A DNA stretch of 64,000 nt, from NCBI GenBank assembly GCA_016716265.1, contig JADJWQ010000002.1, forward strand, positions 1,270,047-1,334,046. The letters are read 5' to 3'. The translations under genes were made by a program, and so were the position numbers. The DNA is from Planctomycetota bacterium (lineage in GTDB: Bacteria; Planctomycetota; UBA1135; UBA2386). Positions 10,184-18,316 of the stretch are shown here, one piece after another; positions within the stretch are counted from its first letter, which is position 1, and each line of letters starts with the position of its first letter. The notes beneath the pieces are model-generated. The model had not been told where the DNA came from, searched no databases, and was given only the letters and a program-made list of their open reading frames with translations.

Positions 10184-11157
10184 GCGTCCGGCGCCTGCCG
10201 CTCGCGCTGGCCAGCGCCCCGCTCGTGCTGCTCGGCGCGTGCGCGAGCTCCTGCCGCGAGCAGCCCGCACCGCAGCCGGCACCGGCGCCGAGCGCAGCGG
10301 CGCACGATCTCGGTGCGCGAGCCTACGCGCACGTCGCGACGCTCTGCGACCTCGGGGCCCGGCACAGCGGCACGACCGGCTGGGAGCGCGCGCTCGATCA
10401 CATCTTCGCAACGCTGCGCGACGCCGGGTTGTCTCCGGAGCGCGACCGCTGGGTGGACGCCAACGAGGGGTTGACCTTCGAGAACGTGTCCGTGGTCATC
10501 CACGGCGCACGCCCCGAGCGCATCCTGCTCGCGTGCCACCACGACACCAAGGTCACCGAGGGACACCCCGAGCCGCTGCACAACTTCCCGTTCGTCGGCG
10601 CCAACGACTCCGGCAGCGGGGTCGGTCTGGTGCTGGAGCTCGCGCGCGACCTCGCGCAGCGGCCGCTCGCCGTCTCGGTCGAGGTCGCGTTCTTCGACGG
10701 CGAAGAGAGCATCCCCTTCGACTGGGACGTCGACCGCGCGCTGTTCGGCTCGAAGCGCTTCGCGACCCGCTATCGGCTGCGCCGCGCGAAGGACCCGGAC
10801 AGCCCGCCGATCGTCGCGATGGTGCTGCTCGACATGGTCGGCGCGACCGAGCTCAGCATCGACGAGGAGGAGTACTCGACGCCCGAGCTGCGCGAGCTGG
10901 TGCGCACCTCGGCGCGCGCGCTCGGTCACGATGGCGCGTTCTTCGCCAACCGCCTGCCGGTGCGCGACGACCACGTGCCGTTCCTCGACATCGGGATCCC
11001 CGCGGTCGACCTGATCGACATCGCCGACAACCCGCAATGGCACACCGTCGACGACGTCCTCGAGAACGTGTCGGCGGCCAGCCTGCAGGTCGTCGGCGAG
11101 GTCGTCTGGGACCTGCTCCCGCGCATCGCCGCCCGCTACGCCCCGCGCGCGCGCTGA
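10180..11157 (+). CDS. Glutaminyl-peptide cyclotransferase-like M28 lipoprotein, second copy
   Basis: A 325-residue paralogue of the preceding gene, starting at a GTG that overlaps its stop by 4 nt. The signal peptide ends VLLGAC (lipidated Cys21), followed by a Pro/Ala-rich tether (residues about 27-40). It retains the same zinc and active-site phrases: ACHHDTK, GANDSGSGVG, FFDGEESIPFDWD, LDMVGA, RDDHVPFLDIG and WHTVDD. HYDS is replaced by HHDT, but His and Asp are kept, so it should be active. Conservation between the two copies is concentrated in the active-site segments, which suggests an old duplication with divided substrates. It is probably co-transcribed with the upstream copy and possibly with the alpha/beta hydrolase downstream. 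Confidence 0.88.
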   Translation: MSVRRLPLALASAPLVLLGACASSCREQPAPQPAPAPSAAAHDLGARAYAHVATLCDLGARHSGTTGWERALDHIFATLRDAGLSPERDRWVDANEGLTFENVSVVIHGARPERILLACHHDTKVTEGHPEPLHNFPFVGANDSGSGVGLVLELARDLAQRPLAVSVEVAFFDGEESIPFDWDVDRALFGSKRFATRYRLRRAKDPDSPPIVAMVLLDMVGATELSIDEEEYSTPELRELVRTSARALGHDGAFFANRLPVRDDHVPFLDIGIPAVDLIDIADNPQWHTVDDVLENVSAASLQVVGEVVWDLLPRIAARYAPRAR

Positions 11158-11176
11158 CCGCCGTGCGCCCCACGGC

Positions 11177-11208
11177 ATGACCGTCACCCCATGACTGTGA
11201 CCCCATGA
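11177..11208 (+). other. Two tandem five-codon mini-ORFs (MTVTP) ahead of the hydrolase gene
   Basis: Three 14-bp units put ATGs at 11177, 11191 and 11205. The first two each encode Met-Thr-Val-Thr-Pro and stop in a TGA that overlaps the next ATG as ATGA. The third ATG opens the real hydrolase gene, which itself begins Met-Thr-Val. The arrangement would hand ribosomes from one start to the next. It may equally be a slippage duplication of the start region. Confidence 0.5.
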
Positions 11209-11993
11209 CCGTCGCCCACCGCGGCTCCCACCACCTGCGCTTCGCGGTCGAGGGCGACGGCCCGCCGCTCGTGCTGCTGCCCGGCCTCGGCAGCGGCGCG
11301 CGGTTGTTCGGCACGCTGCCGCGGCGCTTCGCGCGCGACGGGCATCGCGCGATCACGTTCGACCCGGTCGGGATCCCGCCGTCGTCACCGCTGCTCGGCG
11401 AGTACCGTTTCGACGAAGCCGCGCGGGACGTCTGGGCGGTCGCCGACGCGGCGGACGCCGAGCGGGTCGACCTCGTCGGCACGTCGCTCGGCGGCAAGCT
11501 CGCGTTGGCGGCCGCCGCGCTCGCGCCGGAGCGCGTGCGTCGGATCGTGCTGCTCGCGTCGAGCGCGGTGCCGAGCGCGCGCGCCGCCCGCGTCTATCGC
11601 TTCTTCGAGACGATCGCCGAGCACGTGCCCGGCGATCGCTTCGCCGATGCGGTCATGCCGTTCCTGCTCGGGCGTCGCTTCCACGAGGAGCGCCCGGCGG
11701 TCGTCGACGACATCGCCCGCGCGACCCGCCCCCAACCGGCGACGCGCGCGCTGATGCTGCAGCAGGCCCGCGCGCTGCAGCACTACGACGGGCGCGCCAC
11801 CGCCCGTGCCGTGCGCGCACCGGTGCTGTGCATCGCCGGTCTCGACGACACGCTGACCGACGCCCGCGACGTCGCAGCCACCGCCGCGCTGCTCGAGCAC
11901 GGTCGCTACGTCGAGATCGCCGGTGCGGGCCACTCGCTGCTGCTCGAGGATGCCGAGGTCTACCGGCAGACGATCGGATTCCTGTGCGAGTGA
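11205..11993 (+). CDS. Alpha/beta hydrolase fold protein
   Basis: A 262-residue cytoplasmic alpha/beta hydrolase. It has the oxyanion-region phrase LLPGLGSG (residues about 24-31), nucleophile elbow GTSLGG (Ser near 90), acid Asp in CIAGLDDTLTD and catalytic His in GAGHSLLLED near the C-terminus, so the triad is complete. Family members include esterases, lactonases and C-C hydrolases; the substrate cannot be assigned. It follows the second cyclase gene by 47 bp on the same strand and is preceded by the two mini-ORFs. Of three possible ATGs in different frames, only 11205 reads through the domain. Confidence 0.85.
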   Translation: MTVAHRGSHHLRFAVEGDGPPLVLLPGLGSGARLFGTLPRRFARDGHRAITFDPVGIPPSSPLLGEYRFDEAARDVWAVADAADAERVDLVGTSLGGKLALAAAALAPERVRRIVLLASSAVPSARAARVYRFFETIAEHVPGDRFADAVMPFLLGRRFHEERPAVVDDIARATRPQPATRALMLQQARALQHYDGRATARAVRAPVLCIAGLDDTLTDARDVAATAALLEHGRYVEIAGAGHSLLLEDAEVYRQTIGFLCE

Positions 11994-12096
11994 GCTGCGG
12001 GAGCACGCTGTCCGCCGGCGCGTCTTGTCGTTCCTCCGGCGTAACAGACCCGGGCGAGCTGTCACGGCGAGCGCACAGTCGGACCCGTTTTCGGGC

Positions 12097-12235
12097 CCGC
12101 GGAGCGGCTCACCGGTTGCTCCGCGGCTCCGATTCGGCTCACATCGCACGGCCGCAGTGCGCTGCGGTCCTGTGTTTGCTCCACGGTCGCGGACGTGCGT
12201 GCTGACGCACGGATGTCGCCGACCAGCTGGTCGGC
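12097..12235 (+). promoter_or_regulatory. Cluster of stem-loops upstream of the HEAT-repeat gene
   Basis: Four inverted repeats lie in the 393-bp gap 11994-12386: CCGCGGAGC/GCTCCGCGG (12097-12126, 12-nt loop), CCGCAG/CTGCGG (12152-12167, 4-nt loop), CGTGCGT/ACGCACG (12194-12211, 4-nt loop), and a perfect 18-bp palindrome at 12218-12235 centred on CAG/CTG. The first may terminate the hydrolase transcript. The palindrome could be an operator. No clear -10 box or coding sequence was seen in the rest of the gap. Confidence 0.4.
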
Positions 12236-12386
12236 AACCCCGCACCTTCCCAGTCTGCACGGCTCGGACTACCCGCGCAGGCCCTCGAAGCCTGACGCGC
12301 GACCCGCAACCGCAGCGCGCAACCGTTCGATCCCGGCTGCGCCCACCAGCGAACCAAGCTGCGACAACCCCAACGGAGTGCACTCG

Positions 12387-14468
12387 ATGAATCGTCTGTT
12401 GATCACCGGCCTGGCGTGCGCCGCATTCGCGTTCGCGGCGCCGGACTCGGCCTACGCCCACGGCGGTCAGTACCGTGGCCCTGGCGACGTGGTCCCGCCG
12501 AACCCGGGCGGTGGCGGCGGTCGTTCCCCCGGCCCCGGCGGCCCTTCGACTCCTGGCCCCGGCGGCCCGTCGACGCCCGGCCCCGGTGGCCCGTCGACCC
12601 CTGGCCCCGCCGGCCCCGGCACCGGTGGCCCGGCCGGACCCGGCCCCGCGGGCGGTCCGACGACCGGCGGCGGCGTTCAGCTCCAGGACGACCTGACCCG
12701 CTGGGAGTTCTGGTGGGAGTTCAACAAGGACCCCTTCATCCGGCTCCGCGAGTCGGTCATCGCCACCGGCACGACCACCAACAGCGACGAGTTCTTCATG
12801 GGCGCAGGTCGCCGTGAGGTGTCGAAGGACACGCTCAAGCCGACCGACTCCGAGATCCTCGGCACCATCCTGCCGGCGCTCAACCGCGCGCTCGAGAGCA
12901 CGACCCAGCGCGACATCGTGTCGTCGTGCATGGTCGCGATGGCGAAGATCGGCAAGGACACCGAGCAGATCAAGATCCTGCCGATCTTCCGCGCGCGCCT
13001 GAAGGAGAAGGACCAGGAGGTCAAGGAGACCGCCGCACTCGCGATGGGCATCTCGCAGATGCCCGAGGCGGTGCCCGACCTGCTCGAGCTGGCGAAGGAC
13101 AGCGCCGCCGGCCGTTCGCTGATCGGCGATACCACCGTCGACGACCGCACGCGCGGCTTCGCGGCGTTCGGCCTCGGCCTGATCGCCTTCGCGACCAGCG
13201 ACCACGACGTCAAGGAGCAGATCCTCGATGGCCTGATCGCGGTGCTGAAGGACGAGGGCGCCCGCAACCGCAACGTCCGTGTGTCGGTCATCAATGCGAT
13301 CGGCCTGCTCCGCCCCGATCCGAACGTCCCGAAGGGCAAGGAGCTGCTCAACAAGGCGATCCTCGCCCTGAACGAGTATTGGAACGCGGACCTCGGCAGC
13401 GGTGAGGAGCTGATCCAGTCGCACGTCCCGCCGGCGGTCGCCAAGCTGCTCGAGGAGGTCGACTACGCCGAGCACGCGGATCTCGCCGAGCTCGCCAAGC
13501 AGCTCCGCGAGGACTACCTCTCCGAGGTGACCGGCAAGACGCGGAAGAAGCGCTCCGGCAACGAGATCGTCCAGTCGTGCGTCGTCGCGCTCGGCCGCAT
13601 GACCGAGGAGAACCGCGGCAAGAAGGAGACGCCGGAGAGCGCGGCGATCTCGGACGCGCTGGTCGAGTACATGGAGCGCGGCAAGGACCAGCAGGCGACC
13701 TACTTCGCGATGATCGCGCTCGCGCAGATCGGTGGCGACGCGAACCGCGACGCGCTGATCAAGATGCTCGAGAAGGGCCAGAAGGCACTCGAGAAGCCTT
13801 GGGCGGCCGTGGCGCTGGGAGTCCTGGCCTTCAACCGCTACGACGAGCTGGGCGCGCGGGCGACCGTCGACGACCTGATCGGCGAGCGGCTGCAGCGCTG
13901 GCTCGGCGAGGTGAAGAACCCGAGCGCGCTCGCGGGACTCGCGGTCGCGCTGGGCCTGACCCGCTACGACACGGCGGCCGACCAGCTGCGCGAGCTCCTG
14001 GAGAAGAACAAGAACCAGGACGACCTCGCCGGCTACATCTGCATCGGCCTCGCGCTGATGGGTGACCAGCGCTCGCAGGAGCAGATCCGCGCGCTCGTCG
14101 AGACCTCGGTGCGCCGCCCGACCCGCCTGCAGCAGGCGGCGATCGCGCTCGGCAAGCTGGGCGACAAGAGCGCCGCGGAGACCCTGCAGCGCATGATGTC
14201 GGAGGGTGATCAGAACCTCGCCAAGATGTCGGCGATCGCCTCGGCGCTCGGCTTCATCGGCGACCGCCGCTCGATCACCCCGCTGACCAAGATGCTGTTC
14301 GACGAGAGCCTGACCGACATCAGCCGCGCGTTCGCGGCGGTCGCGCTGGGCGGCATCGCCGACAAGGAGCTGCTGCCCTGGAACAGCAAGATCGGCGTCA
14401 ACATCAACTACCGCGCGGCGGTCGAGACGCTGACCAACCAGATCAACGGCATCCTCGACATCCTGTGA
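12387..14468 (+). CDS. Secreted HEAT-repeat protein with Pro/Gly linker
   Basis: A 693-residue exported protein. The signal peptide (residues 1-24) ends AAPDSAYAH. A low-complexity Pro/Gly/Ser/Thr linker (residues about 30-92) contains three GPGGPSTP units. The remainder is helical, with HEAT/armadillo-type repeats: SSCMVAMAKIG, AALAMGISQMPEAVPDLLELA, SVINAIGLL, QSCVVALGRM, IALAQIGGDANRDALIKML, IAIALGKLGDKSAAETLQRM and SALGFIGDRRSITPLTKML. Such toroids act as protein-binding scaffolds in the envelope; partners are unknown. The ATG at 12387 has GGAG 9 nt upstream and begins the signal peptide, whereas the frame open further upstream has no protein character. A strong hairpin follows the stop. 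Confidence 0.88.
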   Translation: MNRLLITGLACAAFAFAAPDSAYAHGGQYRGPGDVVPPNPGGGGGRSPGPGGPSTPGPGGPSTPGPGGPSTPGPAGPGTGGPAGPGPAGGPTTGGGVQLQDDLTRWEFWWEFNKDPFIRLRESVIATGTTTNSDEFFMGAGRREVSKDTLKPTDSEILGTILPALNRALESTTQRDIVSSCMVAMAKIGKDTEQIKILPIFRARLKEKDQEVKETAALAMGISQMPEAVPDLLELAKDSAAGRSLIGDTTVDDRTRGFAAFGLGLIAFATSDHDVKEQILDGLIAVLKDEGARNRNVRVSVINAIGLLRPDPNVPKGKELLNKAILALNEYWNADLGSGEELIQSHVPPAVAKLLEEVDYAEHADLAELAKQLREDYLSEVTGKTRKKRSGNEIVQSCVVALGRMTEENRGKKETPESAAISDALVEYMERGKDQQATYFAMIALAQIGGDANRDALIKMLEKGQKALEKPWAAVALGVLAFNRYDELGARATVDDLIGERLQRWLGEVKNPSALAGLAVALGLTRYDTAADQLRELLEKNKNQDDLAGYICIGLALMGDQRSQEQIRALVETSVRRPTRLQQAAIALGKLGDKSAAETLQRMMSEGDQNLAKMSAIASALGFIGDRRSITPLTKMLFDESLTDISRAFAAVALGGIADKELLPWNSKIGVNINYRAAVETLTNQINGILDIL
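12531..12602 (+). repeat. Three 24-bp tandem repeats encoding GPGGPSTP
   Basis: Units at 12531-12554, 12555-12578 and 12579-12602 differ by only a few bases. They encode an eight-residue Pro/Gly module in the linker of the HEAT-repeat protein. Near-identity at the DNA level suggests recent slippage expansion. Confidence 0.8.
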
Positions 14469-14493
14469 GCGATCTGCCGTGAGGCGGGCGACG

Positions 14494-14527
14494 ACCGGCC
14501 GCGCGACCCGAGGTCGCCGCGGCCGGT
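14494..14527. terminator. Strong hairpin between convergent genes
   Basis: ACCGGCCGCG (14494-14503) pairs with CGCGGCCGGT (14518-14527). The enclosed bases pair further as CGACC/GGTCG around a CGA loop with one bulged C, giving about 15 bp of stem. It sits 26 bp after the HEAT gene and 38 bp after the end of the convergent gene. There is no U tract. It is likely a bidirectional terminator of the GC-hairpin type. Confidence 0.55.
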
Positions 14528-14564
14528 GCGCGTCCGCCGCCCGTCGGTGCGCGACGCGTGGCGT

Positions 14565-16508
14565 TCACGCGGCGCGACGGCCACCGACGACCGCGAGCGC
14601 CGCGCACGCCGCGAGCCACGCGACCCCGAGCAGCGCCAGCCACGCGTTGCGCGAGCCGGCGGCATCGGCGCGCTCGGCGCCCAGCGCGGGTCCCTCGACC
14701 TCCGCCAGGCGGCCCGCACTCGCCGCGGCGAGCTCGCCGTCCCCGGCGAGCGCCGACGCGCGCCGATACTCGGCGCGCGCCCCGAGGTAGTCGCCGCGCC
14801 GCCAGCGCGCGTCGCCGGCGATCAGCCGCAGCCAAGCGGTCTCCGCAGGCGCCTGCTGCACGAGGTCGAGCGCGCGGTCCCAGTCGGCGCTGCGCGCCGC
14901 GGCGAGCACCGCGTCGGCGACCGCCGCCGCGTCGCCGGCGCCCGCGATCGCGACCGGCGCGGCCCCGTCGCGGCCGCCGTAGGCGCGCTCCTGCAGGGCG
15001 TCGAGGAACGGCCGATCGTCGGTCAGCGCCGGCGCCGAGCCTGGCGCGAAGCGACGCCAGCGCGCTGGCTCGCGCGCGATCTCGAGCACGTGCGCGAGCG
15101 TCGCGTCGGTGACCGGTCGCACCGCCTCGAGCACCTCCGGCTCGACCGGCAAACGTTTCCGCGCGACGACGACGAAGTTGCGCGACTCCGGCACGCGCAG
15201 CGCCCAGGCCGCACCGAACACCTCCGCCATCGTCGCGGCGATCGTCCGCACGACCGGGTCTTCGAACGACAGTCCGCCGACGTTGACCGAAACCACCCCG
15301 CCGTCCTCGAGACACCCCTGCACGGCCGTGAAGAACTCGACGCTCGCGACGTGCGCCGGCACGTAGATCTGCCGCTCGTAGGCGTCGACCAGCACGACGT
15401 GCCACCGCACGGACGCGTGCTCGACGAACACCCGCGCGTCGACACCGGCGTGCACGCCGGCGGCCGCGCCGAAGCCGCCGAAGTCACGCCGACCGAGCTC
15501 GACGACCATCGGATCGAGCTCGACCGAGTCGAACCGCACGCCGGGGTGCAGCGCGCCGAACAGGCGCTCGAAGGTGCCGGCGGCCGCGCCGAGCGACAGC
15601 ACGCGCAGGTCCGCGGGTCGCGCGCCATCGCCGGCGAGCCACGGCGCGACGACGTGCCAGTCGTAGTAGCGCCCGCCGGTCCACGGCGAGCCCTCGATCC
15701 GCACCGAGTGGAACGAGTCGAGCCCCTCGTTGATGCGCAGGAGCCGCGCCTGCTGGCCCTCCTCGCGCCGGTCGACGACCTGCAGGTACTGGTAGGCCGA
15801 CTCCCGCTCCTCGATCATCGTCTCCCCGTCGCCCGGCGCGCGCAGCGGGCCGCGCGGGCCGAGCCCGGCAGCGGCGAGCACGCCGAGCGCCGCGACCGCC
15901 GCGCCGCGTCCTGCCCGCACGACGACGGCTGCCGCGAGCAGGCAGCCGGCCGCGATCCAGATCGTCGCGCGGCTGCCGACGCCCGGCACCAGCAGGTGCG
16001 TCGTCGCGAAGGTGCCGCACAGCCCACCGACGATCGACCAGGTGGCGACGAGCCCCGAGGCCCGACCGACCGCGGTGCCGCCCGCGGTCAGCGCGGTGAC
16101 CAGCAGCGGCGTCACGGCACCGGCGAGCAGCACCGGTGGCGCGAACAGCAGCAACGTCGCCGTCAGCGAGCCGCCGACCAGCGCCCCCATCGCGCGATCG
16201 AGCGGCAGGTCGGCAGGCACCAGCCAGCGCCCCACCGGCCCGATCAGCAACGGCACCAGCGCCGCGACGACCGCCGCCGCGAGCAGCAGGCCAGCGAGCC
16301 GCCCGCGACTGCGCTCGGGCAGCGCCAGCCGCCCGCCGACGAACGCACCGAGCGCCATCGCGGCGAGCATCACGCCGATCACGTTGGTCCAGACCGGGGC
16401 GCTGTCCCCGAAGTGCGGTGCGAAGCTGCGCACCGCGACCAGCTCCAGCGTCATCTCGGCGAAGCCGCACAGCGCGGCGCACAGCGCCGCGGCGAGAGCT
16501 CGGATCAT
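14565..16508 (-). CDS. Membrane-fused spermidine synthase-like protein
   Basis: A 647-residue protein. The first 200 residues form several hydrophobic segments of the transporter-like module often fused to spermidine synthase domains (it opens LCGFAEMTLELVAVRSFAPHFG). Residues about 215-450 form a SAM-binding Rossmann domain: VLSLGAAAGTFERLF (the GGGxG loop altered to GAAAG), SVELDPMVVELGRRDF, WHVVLVDAYE (the conserved Asp of the proton-acceptor strand) and FFTAVQGCLEDGGVVSVNV. The C-terminus carries a short TPR-like helical tail and a final hydrophobic segment. It may make polyamine-like products at the membrane, but many fused homologues have no proven activity. GGGGAGA precedes the ATG. 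It starts 49 bp after the exported hydrolase gene. Confidence 0.82.
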   Translation of the reverse strand: MIRALAAALCAALCGFAEMTLELVAVRSFAPHFGDSAPVWTNVIGVMLAAMALGAFVGGRLALPERSRGRLAGLLLAAAVVAALVPLLIGPVGRWLVPADLPLDRAMGALVGGSLTATLLLFAPPVLLAGAVTPLLVTALTAGGTAVGRASGLVATWSIVGGLCGTFATTHLLVPGVGSRATIWIAAGCLLAAAVVVRAGRGAAVAALGVLAAAGLGPRGPLRAPGDGETMIEERESAYQYLQVVDRREEGQQARLLRINEGLDSFHSVRIEGSPWTGGRYYDWHVVAPWLAGDGARPADLRVLSLGAAAGTFERLFGALHPGVRFDSVELDPMVVELGRRDFGGFGAAAGVHAGVDARVFVEHASVRWHVVLVDAYERQIYVPAHVASVEFFTAVQGCLEDGGVVSVNVGGLSFEDPVVRTIAATMAEVFGAAWALRVPESRNFVVVARKRLPVEPEVLEAVRPVTDATLAHVLEIAREPARWRRFAPGSAPALTDDRPFLDALQERAYGGRDGAAPVAIAGAGDAAAVADAVLAAARSADWDRALDLVQQAPAETAWLRLIAGDARWRRGDYLGARAEYRRASALAGDGELAAASAGRLAEVEGPALGAERADAAGSRNAWLALLGVAWLAACAALAVVGGRRAA

Positions 16509-16557
16509 GCGATTCTCCCCATCCGCGCGCGCCGGGCGCCGCCCGACGAGCCGCCGC

Positions 16558-17928
16558 TCACTCGCCGTCGGAGCCGGCGACGGTCGTCGCGAACTCGGCC
16601 GTGAAGATGTAGCCCGAGTCGCGCCGGCGCAGCATCAGATCGACCATGTCGCGCAGGTCGCGCGTGCGCTCCTCCTGGGTCGCCTTGCCGTTGACGACGA
16701 CCGTGAACGGCTTGCTGAGGTCGACGATGTCGTCGTTGAGGAGCAGCGCGAAGTCGCTGATGTGCCGCGCGGTGACCTCGATCCGATTCGCGGCGCGGTC
16801 CGCGACGACCTCGATACGCGGCCGCTGGTCCATCGGCAGGTTCGCGATCGGCTCGGCGGTGCCGATCTTGACCCAGTAGGCGTCGTTGAACTGGTCGTGG
16901 TTCGGCTCGATGACGACCGTCGCCGGCGTCAGGCTGCGCCGCTGCTTGCCGATCCACTCGTCGATCGCGGCCTGCGAGCCGCTGAACGGATGCTCGCCGA
17001 CGCCCTCGATCACCGTGCACGAGCCGGGGCTGAGCGCGTCGAGCTTCTTCTTCAACGCGTCGCAGGCGTCCTTGGTCGCGGCCGACGACACCAGCAGGAT
17101 CGGCATCCCGCGCAGCGAGCCGAGCCGGATCTGCTCGGACACGTCGACCGGGTCCCGCACGACGATGCCCGCGAAGAACTGGGGGAAGTAGGTCGCGAAG
17201 CGCAGCGCGAACGCGCCCGAGCCATGGCTGCTGTCGAGGAACACGCGGTCGTAGTCGACGTTGTAGGTCGCCCGCAGCCCGCGCGCCGAGCCGAGGATCC
17301 ACTTGGCGCGCGAGAACTCGATCGTGTCCGCGTTGGGATCGTCGCGGTTGATCGGCGTGTCGAAGTCGTCGCTCGGCGTCAGGTTCGGGATCGCGAACAG
17401 CGTGTCGCCGACCAGCCCGGACGTCGCCCAGGTCGCCTCGAAATGGTCCTTCGCGCGCACCCACCCAGAGCCGTCGGCAGCGAGCGGCGTCAGCAGCACG
17501 ACGGTGCGGTAGGCCTCGCGCGGGTCGTACGTGCGTGGCGCCACGCTGAAGTGCTCCGGGACCAGCTCGTCGCCCTCGCCCTTCTCGAGCTTGAGCTCAC
17601 CGCTCGCCGCCACGCGCTCGTAGGGGAACGCATTCGCGAACACCGCCCGCACGTCCGCGATGCTCGCCAGCACGTCACCCTTCCGCTGCTTCGACTCCCA
17701 CTCCTTCATGAAGGCCTCCTTGGCCTTCCGCGCGGCATCACCACGGCGCCGGCGGTCGCGAGCGGACTCGGCGGCCTCGTACTCCAGCTCCGCTGCGAAC
17801 CACGCCTGCACCTTGCGGTTCAGGCTCTGGATCTCGCTCTTGCTGAGCATCTGCGGCTCGTTCTGCGCGCCCGCTCCAGCGGTGAACAGCAACAGCGCGG
17901 CGGACAGGACAGCGACCTGACGCATCAT
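16558..17928 (-). CDS. Exported alpha/beta-hydrolase-like protein
   Basis: A 456-residue protein with a signal peptide ending GAGAQ (about residue 22) and then a charged coiled-coil-like stretch rich in Arg, Glu and Ala (residues 30-80). The central part resembles a weak alpha/beta-hydrolase (PHB depolymerase/esterase) fold: VVLLTPLAADGSG, then VFLDSSHGSGAFALRFA as candidate nucleophile region, GMPILLVSSAATKDAC, and VIEPNHDQFNDAYWVKIG near the end. The usual GxSxG is not exact (SSHGSG), so activity is uncertain. The last 80 residues look like a separate beta-rich tail with NRIEVTARHISDFALLLND. The start is one of two adjacent ATGs, with GGAGA 8-10 nt upstream. It is probably co-transcribed with the downstream spermidine-synthase-like gene. 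Confidence 0.7.
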   Translation of the reverse strand: MMRQVAVLSAALLLFTAGAGAQNEPQMLSKSEIQSLNRKVQAWFAAELEYEAAESARDRRRRGDAARKAKEAFMKEWESKQRKGDVLASIADVRAVFANAFPYERVAASGELKLEKGEGDELVPEHFSVAPRTYDPREAYRTVVLLTPLAADGSGWVRAKDHFEATWATSGLVGDTLFAIPNLTPSDDFDTPINRDDPNADTIEFSRAKWILGSARGLRATYNVDYDRVFLDSSHGSGAFALRFATYFPQFFAGIVVRDPVDVSEQIRLGSLRGMPILLVSSAATKDACDALKKKLDALSPGSCTVIEGVGEHPFSGSQAAIDEWIGKQRRSLTPATVVIEPNHDQFNDAYWVKIGTAEPIANLPMDQRPRIEVVADRAANRIEVTARHISDFALLLNDDIVDLSKPFTVVVNGKATQEERTRDLRDMVDLMLRRRDSGYIFTAEFATTVAGSDGE

Positions 17929-18316
17929 CGAGGGGGTCTCCGGGACGGTTGGGACAGGGCTTCCGGGGGGCGACCGGCCAGACGCGTCGCGACCCGCCGC
18001 GGACGGCGGGCCGCAGACTCGGGTGCCGCGGACGTCCGTGCGAGGGCGGCCGCCGCGCCTGGGCAGGGCGCCCGGACCTTACGGCGGCGACGACGCCACC
18101 GCGAGGGACCGGACGTGGGGAATTGCGAGGCCCACCCGGGTCGACGGACGACCGGCCGGGCTCCGTGGCCTCGCTTAGCAAACACCGTGCGCAGCCGACC
18201 GCGGCGGGCCGCGTGGCCTGGACCGCCGAGGCTAGCGCCAGCAACGCCGCACGTCGACCGCCGGCGTCGTACGGCGCGCCCGGCGCCGGAGCGCCGCTGG
18301 CGTGGGGCCGCCGCGC
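17929..18316 (-). promoter_or_regulatory. Gap with TAGCCT box (18229-18234) and one hairpin
   Basis: A 388-bp non-coding gap between purM and the exported hydrolase gene, both on the minus strand. It holds a minus-strand TAGCCT at 18234-18229, about 300 nt before the hydrolase start, and a CCCGCCG/CGGCGGG hairpin with a 4-nt loop near 17994-18011. If the box is real, the mRNA has a long leader. No conserved small ORF or RNA was recognised. Confidence 0.3.

Noticed and set aside
12477..12665. Collagen-like domain in the HEAT-repeat protein
   Set aside because: The Gly/Pro pattern repeats every eight residues (GPGGPSTP), not as Gly-X-Y triplets.
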